This document shows, in pieces, positions 16,918 through 25,422 of a stretch of 62,633 bases of DNA. Source of the DNA: E44-bin32 sp034430615 (GTDB lineage: Bacteria; Chloroflexota; Anaerolineae; Anaerolineales; E44-bin32); contig DAOUEJ010000197.1 in NCBI GenBank assembly GCA_034430615.1, forward strand, positions 1-62,633. Direction: 5' to 3'. Made by a program: the position numbers and the translations under genes. Below the pieces are notes generated by a model. That model was not told the DNA's origin and did not search any database. It worked only from the letters and a program-made list of their open reading frames with translations. Within the stretch, counting starts at the first letter, position 1. Each line of letters begins with the position of its first letter.

Positions 16918-17667
16918 TTATTCAACTGAGCCTGTAACCCAATCGTGTAGCTCACTCATAGAGCGGATGCGGATCGACTCGATTTCTTGATAGAGCTCGC
17001 GTGGATCGTATAACACGGGTGTCATCCCGGCTGCACGGGCACCCATGACATCAGCCTGGTAGTTATCCCCAACGTACAGCACCTGCTCTGGCCGCAGGTC
17101 AAACCTGGCAGCCGCATGCTCCAGGATGCGCGGGTCGGGTTTATACCAACCCACCTCGCCCGCTGCCAGGATCAAGTCAACGTGGTCCAAAAGCCCGAGC
17201 GCTTCCACCCGCTCCCTGAAAGGCTGGCTGCGGTTGGAGACAATTGCCAGGCAGAACCCGGCCGTACGCAGCGCCTCGAGCGTTGGCACGACATCATCTT
17301 CGACGCAATCCTGCGGATCATATTCGCTACGCATGCGCGTAGTTATATCCGGCGCCAGCTCGCTGGCTAGATTTTCCTCAACGCCAATCGCCCGCAGATG
17401 GCGGAAACCATGGTTGACCCAGAATGGGCCGTTATCCTGCCATGTGCCGTAGCGGTCGAGGTCCTCCCGGAGTTCGGGTGAACCAGCCCAGTAGGCGTTG
17501 ACCCACAACTCACCGTGCCGGCGTAATTCATGATCCGTCTTGACTCCCGACTCGGCTGCGATGCGGTAGAACGTCTCGAGCGCCGGTGGGTCATTATGGC
17601 GGATTGTCCCATCGAAATCAAAGAACAGTCCAGCATAAGCGTTAGGTTGGAGATGGGATAGTTTCAT
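16918..17667 (-). CDS. HAD-superfamily hydrolase
   Basis: 249 aa haloacid-dehalogenase phosphatase. Motif I FFDFDGTIRH (nucleophile Asp near residue 17), motif II IVSNRS, motif III Lys in WYKPDPRI and motif IV VGDNYQADVMGARAAG are all intact; an alpha-helical cap lies between I and II. This is the phosphoglycolate-phosphatase-like subgroup; physiological substrate unknown. It stands between two short gaps on the minus strand, downstream of moaA. Confidence 0.85.
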   Translation of the reverse strand: MKLSHLQPNAYAGLFFDFDGTIRHNDPPALETFYRIAAESGVKTDHELRRHGELWVNAYWAGSPELREDLDRYGTWQDNGPFWVNHGFRHLRAIGVEENLASELAPDITTRMRSEYDPQDCVEDDVVPTLEALRTAGFCLAIVSNRSQPFRERVEALGLLDHVDLILAAGEVGWYKPDPRILEHAAARFDLRPEQVLYVGDNYQADVMGARAAGMTPVLYDPRELYQEIESIRIRSMSELHDWVTGSVE

Positions 17668-17730
17668 AAGCGGTGTTCTCTTTGGGGTCTCATGCGGGGT
17701 ATGCCGGCTGCCAGGCGCAGAGATTGCGCC

Positions 17731-18756
17731 TCAACCCCCGATATAGGACATCTCGATTTTTGGCAGGCCGATCGTGTCTTCGGATCGCAGCTCAGAGTAC
17801 CGGTCACCGCGACGCGTCCAGCGTTTGGTAATCGCTTCAGCCAGCGCATCGTCATCTGCTTCTTCCCGGAGCAGGCACTTTAAATCCAGCCCCTGTGTGG
17901 CGAAGAGGCAGGTGTAAAGCGATCCATCAGCCGAAAGACGGGCGCGTGTGCAGGCTCCGCAGAAGGGCTGGGTCACAGAGGCGATCACGCCAATCTCGCC
18001 CCCACCGTCCTTATAGCGATAGCGGCGTGCGACCTCACCCGGGTAATTGGCGTCCAGCGCCTCCAAAGGATATTCCTGGTCCACACGTGTGACTATTTCA
18101 TCCGTTGGCACGACATCATCCAGGCGCCATCCATTGGTCGAGCCCACATCCATGTACTCGATGAAACGCAGAATCGTATCCTGCCCACGGAAACGACGAA
18201 CCATGGGGAGGATGCTGTCCTCATTTACCCCGCGTTGGACAACCATGTTCACTTTTACCGGGGAGAAGCCAGCCTGGAGTGCGGCGTCGATCCCGGCCAG
18301 CACGCGTTGGACTGGAAAGGCGACATCGTTCATGGCCGAAAAAACGCTGTCATCCAACGAGTCCAGGCTCACCGAGACCCGATCAAGACCTGCATCCCGC
18401 AGCCCCTGTGCCATGCGGTCTAGCACGGCCCCGTTGGTCGTCATCGTAAGTTCAAGACCGGGGATCTCCTTTAGTATTTTTACCAGCTGCTCAAGATCCT
18501 TGCGCATCAGCGGTTCACCGCCGGTCAGCCGGATCTTCTTGACCCCGAACGTCGCAAACAGCCTGGCGAGCCGCGTGATTTCTTCAAAGCTCAATAACTC
18601 TGATTTTGGCAGGAAGGGGTAACCCACACCGAAAATATCTTTCGGCATGCAATATGTGCAGCGGAAATTACAACGGTCGGTGACCGAGATCCGCAGGTCC
18701 CGCAACCGCCGTCCGAACGTATCGCTGATCTTCGCGCGATCGATTGCCTCTGGCAT
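17731..18756 (-). CDS. moaA: GTP 3',8-cyclase MoaA (molybdenum cofactor)
   Basis: 341 aa radical-SAM enzyme that converts GTP to the cyclic intermediate of molybdopterin synthesis together with MoaC. The N-terminal cluster site is CNFRCTYC, the SAM-binding LTGGEPL follows, the C-terminal cluster appears as CGACTRARLS with a further Cys, and the protein ends in the essential Gly-Gly (SYIGG). ATG 18756 has GGAGAG immediately upstream. No other moa genes are adjacent; only a degenerate MoaD-like gene lies at 38657. Confidence 0.93.
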   Translation of the reverse strand: MPEAIDRAKISDTFGRRLRDLRISVTDRCNFRCTYCMPKDIFGVGYPFLPKSELLSFEEITRLARLFATFGVKKIRLTGGEPLMRKDLEQLVKILKEIPGLELTMTTNGAVLDRMAQGLRDAGLDRVSVSLDSLDDSVFSAMNDVAFPVQRVLAGIDAALQAGFSPVKVNMVVQRGVNEDSILPMVRRFRGQDTILRFIEYMDVGSTNGWRLDDVVPTDEIVTRVDQEYPLEALDANYPGEVARRYRYKDGGGEIGVIASVTQPFCGACTRARLSADGSLYTCLFATQGLDLKCLLREEADDDALAEAITKRWTRRGDRYSELRSEDTIGLPKIEMSYIGG

Positions 18757-18860
18757 CTCTCTCCAAGCTGGCCACAATATCGATCCTGATCAAAACTCTA
18801 TCAATCCGGGCCGATTCGTGCAGTCGGTCTCAACGTGGAGGAATTCTATCATAAGGGTCT

Positions 18861-20240
18861 TTACGCTTCGCTCCCGTCCTCCACCCCGAGTCTGATGACC
18901 TGCGTGGACAGCTGACCGACGGTGCCGGACAGATCATAATGCATGGCGCCCGTGATGCGGGCTGTGACAATCTCGCCAGCGGGTACTTCACCCTCCACGA
19001 GCACAAGCCCATCAATTTCAGGGGCATCGCGATACGAACGACCGAGCGAGATGCCGCCATCATGCCCCTCAACCAGAATCGCAAGCTCATGTCCGATATA
19101 CCCTTGATTGATCTCGAGCGAGATGTCTTGCTGCAGCAGCATTAACTGCTCCAACCGCTGCTGCTTCACCTCCGTCGGGATCGGATCCCCCAGTGCTTCG
19201 CTCTCTGTTCCGGGCTCAAAGGAGAAGGTGAACGCACCAACCCGGTCGAAGCGGATGTCCTGCACAAAATCAAGCAGTGCCTCGAACTCCTGCTCTGTCT
19301 CTCCCGGATAGCCAACGATGAAGGTTGTACGCAGCGCCAGACCCGGCATTGCCGCCCGCATCTTCTCAAGAGTGCTGAGTACCCAATCTATATTGGCCGG
19401 CCGGCGCATGCGCTTGAGCGCAGCCGGATGGGCGTGTTGAAGGGGTATGTCGAGGTAGGGCAGGATTTGGGCATGGGTCGCCATGACCTCAATCAGCCGG
19501 TCCGTGACATAGCCCGGGTAGGCGTAGAGCACGCGGATCCAATCGATGTCGGGCACTGCTTGTACGAGCTGCTCCAACAGGGAAGCCAAGCCATCCTTCA
19601 TCCCCAAGTCATGGCCGTAATCGGTTGAATCCTGGGCGATCAGGATCAACTCACGGATCCCACGCTCGCGCAGCATACGCGCTTCTTCGATCAAGCGCTC
19701 AAGTGGACGGCTGACGGCGGTGCCCTTGATCAATGGAATCGCACAGAACGCACATGGCCGGCGGCAACCGTCGGCAATCTTCAGGTAGGCCGAACTGCCC
19801 TGCACGGCTGCCCGCAGTACCTGCTGCTCGTCGCTGCCAACCGTATCCACCTGCGGCAGATGGTAAAGCGGCTCCGAGCGCCGCCCGCCACGCAGCCTCT
19901 CGAGCACCTGCACGATATCCATCCAGCGCCGGGTCCCCAACATGCCATCGATCCCGGGAACTTGCCTGGCAATCTCCGCCCCGTAGCGTTGGGTAAGGCA
20001 GCCTGCCGCGATGAGCAATTGATCAGGCCGTTTGGTCTGGGCTAATTCTCTCAATATCGCCAGCGATTCTTCCTTCGCAGGACCGATAAACCCGCAGGTG
20101 TTGACGATCAAAAACTGGGCACCCTCCGCGGTTGAACTGGGCTGGTACCCATCCCGGTTCAAGAGCGCTGCCATCGATTCTGAATCGACAGTGTTCTTGG
20201 AACAGCCGAGCGAAATGAGATGGTAGCGTGAATGGGCCAT
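18861..20240 (-). CDS. rimO: Ribosomal protein S12 methylthiotransferase RimO
   Basis: 459 aa. N-terminal UPF0004 domain with SLGCSKNTVDSE and VNTCGFI, central radical-SAM site CRRPCAFCAIP, and a C-terminal TRAM RNA-binding domain ending near residue 455. Adds a methylthio group to an aspartate of ribosomal protein S12. Cysteine pattern and GCSKN distinguish it from MiaB. Start ATG 20240 lies 3 bases behind the RodZ-like stop, so the two genes share a transcript. Confidence 0.93.
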   Translation of the reverse strand: MAHSRYHLISLGCSKNTVDSESMAALLNRDGYQPSSTAEGAQFLIVNTCGFIGPAKEESLAILRELAQTKRPDQLLIAAGCLTQRYGAEIARQVPGIDGMLGTRRWMDIVQVLERLRGGRRSEPLYHLPQVDTVGSDEQQVLRAAVQGSSAYLKIADGCRRPCAFCAIPLIKGTAVSRPLERLIEEARMLRERGIRELILIAQDSTDYGHDLGMKDGLASLLEQLVQAVPDIDWIRVLYAYPGYVTDRLIEVMATHAQILPYLDIPLQHAHPAALKRMRRPANIDWVLSTLEKMRAAMPGLALRTTFIVGYPGETEQEFEALLDFVQDIRFDRVGAFTFSFEPGTESEALGDPIPTEVKQQRLEQLMLLQQDISLEINQGYIGHELAILVEGHDGGISLGRSYRDAPEIDGLVLVEGEVPAGEIVTARITGAMHYDLSGTVGQLSTQVIRLGVEDGSEA

Positions 20241-20243
20241 CTC

Positions 20244-21137
20244 TCAGGGTCCCGGGGTCGCGCTGGGTGTCTGCACGGCGGTGGCCGTCTCTGTCAGGAA
20301 GGGTGAGGGCAAGGGGGTCACCGTGACGGTCGGGGTCGGTGTCTGGGCGCCGCGCGGGGTCCATATGCGGACAAGCACCTGTCCGATCTCGCCCATCAAT
20401 CCCTGGTCGAGGTCATTAAAGAAAATGCGCAGCCCTCCGGCGTTTCCGGTCGTGACCGAGATCGCTCGATCACCGATGAAACTCTGCTCATCGCCAGCTT
20501 GCATCCGGCCCCGGAAGGCCTGTTTGTCATCTACGATCACCTCGACGAACGAATCGGTTTCAGCCATGATGCGCAGGTTGACCCGGTCAAGGACATTCAG
20601 GATTAGAGTCGGTGTAGGAGAGGGTGCGGTGGGCAATACGAGACCTGCCCCACTGGGCGGTGGCGCAGTTGTTGGCTCTGAGGTTTCCGTTGCCGGTATG
20701 GGCACCCCTGCCGCCAGTGCTTCAATCGTCACTGCATCGGAGCCACTGGTCAGCGATTCGAAGATCCTGCCCCCGCCCCAGACCAGGACAGCGATCACAC
20801 CAAGCATGACAAATACGGTTATCAGCAGTTCTGAGGTTGATCGACCACTGCGGGCGTTCCGTGTTGTTTGAGGTGTGGTGGTTTGTCGTGGACTTTTACG
20901 CCCTACCGCCCGGCTGGTACCGTACTGAGCGAGCAGCTCTTCAGGATCAAGCCCCAGCGCATCAGCGTAATTCTTAAGGAAACCGCGTGCCTGTGCTTCG
21001 GATGGCATGCTAGCCATCTCGCCCCGCTCCAAAGCCTCCAGGCGCGCCCTGCGGATGCGCGTCATCCTGGCAATCTCATCTAAAGTAAGGCCGAGCCGTT
21101 CGCGGTTCTCGTGTAGGGTTTTTCCGATCTCTTCCAT
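20244..21137 (-). CDS. RodZ-like helix-turn-helix membrane protein
   Basis: About 297 aa. The N-terminal Cro/C1-type helix-turn-helix (IGKTLHENRERLGLTLDEIA...YADALGLD) is followed by a basic Ser/Thr-rich linker, one membrane helix (ELLITVFVMLGVIAVLVWG, about residue 105), a Thr/Pro-rich stretch and a C-terminal DUF4115-type beta domain. This is the layout of RodZ, which links MreB to the membrane. ATG 21137 chosen; an upstream in-frame TTG at 21158 is possible. A second Thr/Pro-rich tail ends the protein. Confidence 0.8.
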   Translation of the reverse strand: MEEIGKTLHENRERLGLTLDEIARMTRIRRARLEALERGEMASMPSEAQARGFLKNYADALGLDPEELLAQYGTSRAVGRKSPRQTTTPQTTRNARSGRSTSELLITVFVMLGVIAVLVWGGGRIFESLTSGSDAVTIEALAAGVPIPATETSEPTTAPPPSGAGLVLPTAPSPTPTLILNVLDRVNLRIMAETDSFVEVIVDDKQAFRGRMQAGDEQSFIGDRAISVTTGNAGGLRIFFNDLDQGLMGEIGQVLVRIWTPRGAQTPTPTVTVTPLPSPFLTETATAVQTPSATPGP

Positions 21138-21151
21138 CGAGATCACCAGGG

Positions 21152-21195
21152 ACAACAAACCACCGGCCGAGGCCGGGGAGCCTTACGCCGGTGGT
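21152..21195 (-). terminator. Terminator after rplI
   Basis: ACCACCGGC/GCCGGTGGT stem with a long GC-rich loop, followed on the minus strand by TTTGTTGT, 16 bases behind the rplI stop. Confidence 0.6.
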
Positions 21196-21210
21196 CGCTG
21201 GTTGTGGGGA

Positions 21211-21885
21211 TCAGCTTTCGTCCGACTCTGCGCTGATCTCCTCATCGAAATCCTGTGCTTCACTTCCCTCATCAACCATAGCTGGGGCAGCCTGCATTAG
21301 CTCTTCCGTCTCGGCTTCAACTTCTTCGAGGGCTTCATCAAACTCAGCTTCGAGTTCCGCCGCCAGTTCGACAAACTGACCAGCTTCTTCAGCTTCAACA
21401 GCCAGATCTTCTTCGAGGCCATAGGCTGATTCGGGTGTCTCGCCCTCGCGGTATACAAGGATCGTCAATTCGGGGATCAGGTCGATCGTCAGCCGGGCTT
21501 CTACCTGATGTACTCCGAGGGTTTTAATCGGCTGTGTATCAAGCTGGCGTTTATCCAGCTCGATCCCGCTCGCGTCCTTGATGGCATCCATGATCATCGC
21601 CGACGTGATCGAGCCGTACAGCTTTCCGGTCTCCCCGGCCTTGACCGGGAAATTGAGCGTCATGCCGTTCAATTGTTCAGCGACTGCACCCAGTTCCTCG
21701 TTCAGACGGGCTCGTTCTACGGTTGCGCTCTCGCGGATCCGCTCAGCTTGCGTCATCGCGCCAGCCGTTGCCAGGGTGGCGAGCCTCTGCGGGATAAGGA
21801 AATTGCGTCCATAACCATCGGCAACGCGCTTTACATCACCCGCACGACCTAACTTGTAGACGTCTTTAAGGAGTAATACTTTCAT
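21211..21885 (-). CDS. rplI: 50S ribosomal protein L9 with a long acidic tail
   Basis: 224 aa. Residues 1-147 are a complete L9: KVLLLKDVYKLGRAGDVKRV, GYGRNFLIP, and the C-terminal GSITSAMIMD domain binding 23S rRNA. Residues 148-224 are a Glu/Asp-rich extension without a single Lys or Arg, which normal L9 (about 150 aa) lacks. GAGGAA precedes ATG 21885. A consensus promoter at 21968-21996 drives the gene, and a terminator follows, so it is largely monocistronic. Confidence 0.95.
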   Translation of the reverse strand: MKVLLLKDVYKLGRAGDVKRVADGYGRNFLIPQRLATLATAGAMTQAERIRESATVERARLNEELGAVAEQLNGMTLNFPVKAGETGKLYGSITSAMIMDAIKDASGIELDKRQLDTQPIKTLGVHQVEARLTIDLIPELTILVYREGETPESAYGLEEDLAVEAEEAGQFVELAAELEAEFDEALEEVEAETEELMQAAPAMVDEGSEAQDFDEEISAESDES

Positions 21886-21904
21886 GGTTCCTCAAGCCCT
21901 TTCT

Positions 21905-21945
21905 CCACAAAATTTAAGCGCCGATCACGGCGCTCCGGGCGAAGG
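21905..21945 (-). promoter_or_regulatory. Hairpin in the rplI 5' leader
   Basis: In the roughly 75-base leader, AGCGCCG/CGGCGCT forms a perfect 7-base-pair stem with a 4-base loop, followed by TTAAATTTTG. Another weak pairing involves GGGCG/CGCCC. It could be a site for autogenous control of ribosomal protein synthesis or have no role. Confidence 0.35.
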
Positions 21946-21967
21946 GTACTACGCCCTGCAGGCAGAT

Positions 21968-21996
21968 ATTGTACCAGAGCGGAGGTAACCGGTCAA
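21968..21996 (-). promoter_or_regulatory. Sigma70 promoter of rplI
   Basis: TTGACC (21996-21991) and TACAAT (21973-21968) with 17 bases between, minus strand; predicted start near 21961. Confidence 0.75.
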
Positions 21997-22012
21997 AGGT
22001 GACCGCCAAGGG

Positions 22013-22450
22013 CTAGACCGTTATGTTCTTCTCCATCACCAGCCCATCCTCGCCATCGCGATAGTATCGCGGCCAGGTATCAATCTGTACATATCCCTGT
22101 CGCTGGTAGAGTTGGAGTGCTGATGAATTCGATTCACGCAGGCTCAAGCGTACCCGGGGGGTAGCGAGCCCTGTTTCGCATTTTTTCAACAAACTTGTGC
22201 CGATGCCGCTACGGCGGAATTCCGGGTGAACGCCGATCGTGGCCACCCAGCCCACACGCCCACGCTCACGGCGGTCACCAACGACAAACCCGACGATGTG
22301 CTCGCCGACTTGCGCAACATAGCGAACCGTTTCCGGGAAGGTCAGCGCCGCCAGGACATCGATCCATGGCCACGCATCCTCACGGAAACATACCCTCTCA
22401 AGGCGCAGAACGGAGCGCAGGTCGCGCCAGCTTGCCGCGCGCACCTGCAC
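22013..22450 (-). CDS. RimI-like GNAT N-acetyltransferase
   Basis: 145 aa GNAT with the RimI-type core: IGVHPEFRRSGIGTSLLKKCE (acetyl-CoA loop), then LSLRESNSSALQLYQRQGYVQI and a YYRDGEDGLVMEK end. RimI acetylates the N-terminus of ribosomal protein S18; the close match in length and ending supports this, but other protein N-acetyltransferases look alike. GTG start with AGGACGAG upstream. Stop lies just before the rplI promoter; it follows the stomatin gene. Confidence 0.75.
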   Translation of the reverse strand: MQVRAASWRDLRSVLRLERVCFREDAWPWIDVLAALTFPETVRYVAQVGEHIVGFVVGDRRERGRVGWVATIGVHPEFRRSGIGTSLLKKCETGLATPRVRLSLRESNSSALQLYQRQGYVQIDTWPRYYRDGEDGLVMEKNITV

Positions 22451-22488
22451 CTCGTCCTGCGCCGGTATCTCAGAAGCGTTCGTCTCGA

Positions 22489-23379
22489 CTATTCTTCACC
22501 TTTACGGAAGTTTTCAAGCAGGGTGGTGAATTCCATCGGGAATATGAACTTCGTTGAAGGGCTGGTTCCCATCGCCTTCAAGGTCTCGAAGTACTGCAGC
22601 GTCATCGTCTTCTGGTCGATGGTCTTAGCCACGCTGTAAATACGCTCGAGTGCGCTTGAAAAACCTTCCGCCCGCAGCAGCTGGGATTCGCGATCACCCT
22701 CAGCGCGCAGGATATTGGACTGCCTGTCACCCTCGGCCCGTAGGATAGCCGCTTGCTTTTCACCATCGGCGACGTTGACAGCAGCTTCCCTCTGGCCGGT
22801 CGATTCGGTCACGACCGCACGCCGGACACGTTCGGCGGTCATCTGGCGGTTCATCGCATCCTGGACTTCCTTGGGTGGGATGATCTCGCGGATCTCGACG
22901 TTGGTGACCTTGACGCCCCAGCGTTCCGTGACCTCATCCAGTTTCACCCGCAGTAGCTGGTTGATGTGGTCGCGCTGGGAAAGCACGTCATCCAGTGCGA
23001 TCCCGCCGATCACAGAGCGCAGTGTGGTCGTGGCCATGCCCTGTGACGCCACCTCGAAATTGCCGACCTGGATCACGGTCTGCTTTGCATCGACGACTTT
23101 GTAGTACCAGAGGAAATCGATCGCGATTGGGGCATTGTCCAGCGTAATCGAAGTTTGATGCGGGATCTCCCGCACTTGTTCCCGCAGATCGACTTTTACA
23201 CCACGCTCGATGAAGGGGATCAGCAAGACCAACCCCGGGCCGCGCTCGCCGATACACCGGCCCAGCCTGAAGACTACCAACCGTTCGTATTCCTGGACGA
23301 TGCGGATCGCACTGCTGAGGACAGCCAGGGCGATCAGACCCACCGTACCCACCAAACATGCAACAACCGTAACGTTCAT
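22489..23379 (-). CDS. Stomatin/slipin-type SPFH protein
   Basis: 296 aa. One N-terminal membrane helix (residues 3-25), then the SPFH/band-7 domain starting IRIVQEYERLVVFRLGR and containing GPGLVLLIPFIERGVKVDLREQ. After the domain comes a coiled-coil with three repeats of an ILRAEGDR(Q/E)S unit (about residues 208-237). Forms membrane microdomain scaffolds and partners with NfeD. AAGGAG precedes ATG 23379. The nfeD gene lies 26 bases upstream in the same operon. Confidence 0.9.
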   Translation of the reverse strand: MNVTVVACLVGTVGLIALAVLSSAIRIVQEYERLVVFRLGRCIGERGPGLVLLIPFIERGVKVDLREQVREIPHQTSITLDNAPIAIDFLWYYKVVDAKQTVIQVGNFEVASQGMATTTLRSVIGGIALDDVLSQRDHINQLLRVKLDEVTERWGVKVTNVEIREIIPPKEVQDAMNRQMTAERVRRAVVTESTGQREAAVNVADGEKQAAILRAEGDRQSNILRAEGDRESQLLRAEGFSSALERIYSVAKTIDQKTMTLQYFETLKAMGTSPSTKFIFPMEFTTLLENFRKGEE

Positions 23380-23405
23380 CTTTAATTTCTCCTTCCTATT
23401 TGGTG

Positions 23406-24011
23406 TTATCCGTTCGATTCAAGTGGCTCAACGATCAAAACCAAGCCTTCGCGTCCGATAACTTTGACATGTGCACCCGGTTTTAGCCGGTTTTCCGATC
23501 GCGCCGTCCACATCTCACCCAGTGCGAAGACCGATCCCATTGGATCGAGCGGCGTGCGCACCTCGGCCGTTTCCCCGATGATACGCGAGATATCAAGCGA
23601 TGGTCGTTCAAGCTGGGAGAGCAGTGTTTTGCGAACCGCCAGCCAGAAATACCCGAGCGTGAGACCGGAAACGACCACCGCCAACACCGGGTCGACACCG
23701 GCCACGCCTTCGGGAGGCTGGAAGAGAAATATCGAGCCCACGCTGAGCGCAACCCCGGACAGTACAAGTCCTATTTCCGGGCGCAGAACCCGCAGCGACA
23801 GCACGAAAAAGATGACGCCCAGGATGAGAACGAACAGGGCCCAGAGATTCAAGGGTGTGACCAGGGTTCCCAAGCCAGCCGTTCCCAAGGTGACAAACGC
23901 AAGCAGCTCAAGCACGCCCGTGCCGGGGCTTACGATCGCCAGTGCCGCGATCCAAATCCCGGCAACAAGCACCAGGTAGAGCAGATTAGGAAAGAGTGCT
24001 GATTCGAACAC
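23406..24011 (-). CDS. NfeD family membrane protein
   Basis: 201 aa. Several membrane segments (residues 10-75 and 95-125) precede a C-terminal OB-fold domain beginning IIGETAEVRTPLDPMGSVFALGEMWTARSE and ending VKVIGREGLVLIVEPL, the standard NfeD C-terminal domain. It lacks the ClpP-like protease domain of long NfeD proteins. GTG start with GGGAGG upstream. Gene order NfeD-stomatin is the conserved pair. Confidence 0.88.
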   Translation of the reverse strand: MFESALFPNLLYLVLVAGIWIAALAIVSPGTGVLELLAFVTLGTAGLGTLVTPLNLWALFVLILGVIFFVLSLRVLRPEIGLVLSGVALSVGSIFLFQPPEGVAGVDPVLAVVVSGLTLGYFWLAVRKTLLSQLERPSLDISRIIGETAEVRTPLDPMGSVFALGEMWTARSENRLKPGAHVKVIGREGLVLIVEPLESNG

Positions 24012-24156
24012 CGTTGCCTCCCTTTTATCCAGTGATCTCGAGCAGTTAGAGGGTAAAGCGGGAATCGGCCGCGCTCATGCCGACAAACCGACAATCAGCC
24101 GACATTCAGCATTCCAGTCCTACTGCTAACGCCGCACTGGGTTTCCAAAATTCAAG

Positions 24157-25305
24157 TTAGCCGACCTTCTTCGTGTACATCCGGTATGTCTTATAGACTT
24201 CCCCACCCAGCATGCGAATCGAGCGGTTCATCATATCGTTCGTCTCCAGGATCCAGCTCATCTCCGCCCACTGATACCCCTTGGGAGCAGCTCGCTTCGC
24301 CGTCTCCAGGTACATGAGCGCGTCGACACCCTTCGCCCGGTATTCCGGCAGGACACCCAGTGCGACCACACGCAGCCACTTTACGGCGTGGCGAACCTTC
24401 CAATGCCAGAACAACTGCGCCATCGTGAGTGCCTCCGGTTTTCCTGGACGGGGATATGCCAGGCGCAGCGCCTGATTGAGATCGGGGATGGAGAGCGAAG
24501 AGCCGACGACCTGTCCATCAGCCTCGACCATCAACACCAGATCGGGGTCAATAATGGGTTTCAAGCTCGCCGCCAGGTGATTGATCTCGGCATCTGTCAT
24601 GGGTACAAAGCCCCAGTTTCGTTCCCAGGAGCTGTTATAGACACGCTTGAAGCGATCAACCTCGGTTTCAAATTCGTTCATCCGCATCGGCCGGATATGC
24701 AGGTCGAAGCGCTCGCGCACTTTTTCAGCCACTCGCACTAGCTTTTGCGGTATCTTCTGCATGAAGTCGGGGACACCGATGGCATACGCCCAGACATCCA
24801 TGGCTTTCGTCATTCCGGCCGCTTCAAGGTATGCCTGATAGTAAGGCGGGTTGTAGGTCATCAGAGCCCGGGGCGGGTCATCGAAACCATCGATGAGCAG
24901 GAATGCTTCATCATTGGTGGAGAACTGGGCTGGTCCGATGATTGCTTCGTGCCCGGCGGCCTTCACCCACGCCTCTGCCGCCTGGATCAATGCGTGCGCC
25001 GCCTCTGGATCTTCAAGCACCTCAAAGAAACCAAAGAAACCGAGGTTAACATCCTGGAACTCGTTGTACTTGTGGTTGGTGAATGCGGCAATCGTCCCAA
25101 CGGTCTCCGTGCCACGCCTGGCGAGAAAATAGGTCGCCTCAGCGTGCTCGAAAAACGCATTCTTCGTTCGATCGAGGAACGTCTTCCGTTCGGAAATCAA
25201 AGGTGGAACCCAGTACGGAATATTCTTGTAAACCTGCCAGGGGAAGGTGATGAACTCCATTAACTCCCCGGGGTTCTCGACAGCCTTAATCTGCACTTCG
25301 GACAT
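24157..25305 (-). CDS. GNAT-fold N-acetyltransferase, long form (382 aa)
   Basis: Soluble 382 aa protein with two GNAT-like halves: an N-terminal part (FITFPWQVYKNIPYWVPPL, GTIAAFTNHKYNEF, GFFGFFEV, IIGPAQFSTNDEAFLLIDG) and a C-terminal acetyl-CoA-like region (VALGVLPEYRAKGVDALMY, LETNDMMNRSIRMLGGEVYKTYRMY). Conserved in Chloroflexota and other phyla as an uncharacterised family; substrate unknown. GAGGAGGAG lies before ATG 25305. It is upstream of, but not tightly linked to, nfeD. Confidence 0.7.
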   Translation of the reverse strand: MSEVQIKAVENPGELMEFITFPWQVYKNIPYWVPPLISERKTFLDRTKNAFFEHAEATYFLARRGTETVGTIAAFTNHKYNEFQDVNLGFFGFFEVLEDPEAAHALIQAAEAWVKAAGHEAIIGPAQFSTNDEAFLLIDGFDDPPRALMTYNPPYYQAYLEAAGMTKAMDVWAYAIGVPDFMQKIPQKLVRVAEKVRERFDLHIRPMRMNEFETEVDRFKRVYNSSWERNWGFVPMTDAEINHLAASLKPIIDPDLVLMVEADGQVVGSSLSIPDLNQALRLAYPRPGKPEALTMAQLFWHWKVRHAVKWLRVVALGVLPEYRAKGVDALMYLETAKRAAPKGYQWAEMSWILETNDMMNRSIRMLGGEVYKTYRMYTKKVG

Positions 25306-25422
25306 TGTTCGCTCCTCCTCACGTGGGTAGATGATTATACAATCGGCTCGCGCCTGAAGATATCACGACTTGCACGAGTTACACGCAGCGAGCGTTGTTG
25401 AGCTGCATCGGAAAGTGTATGA

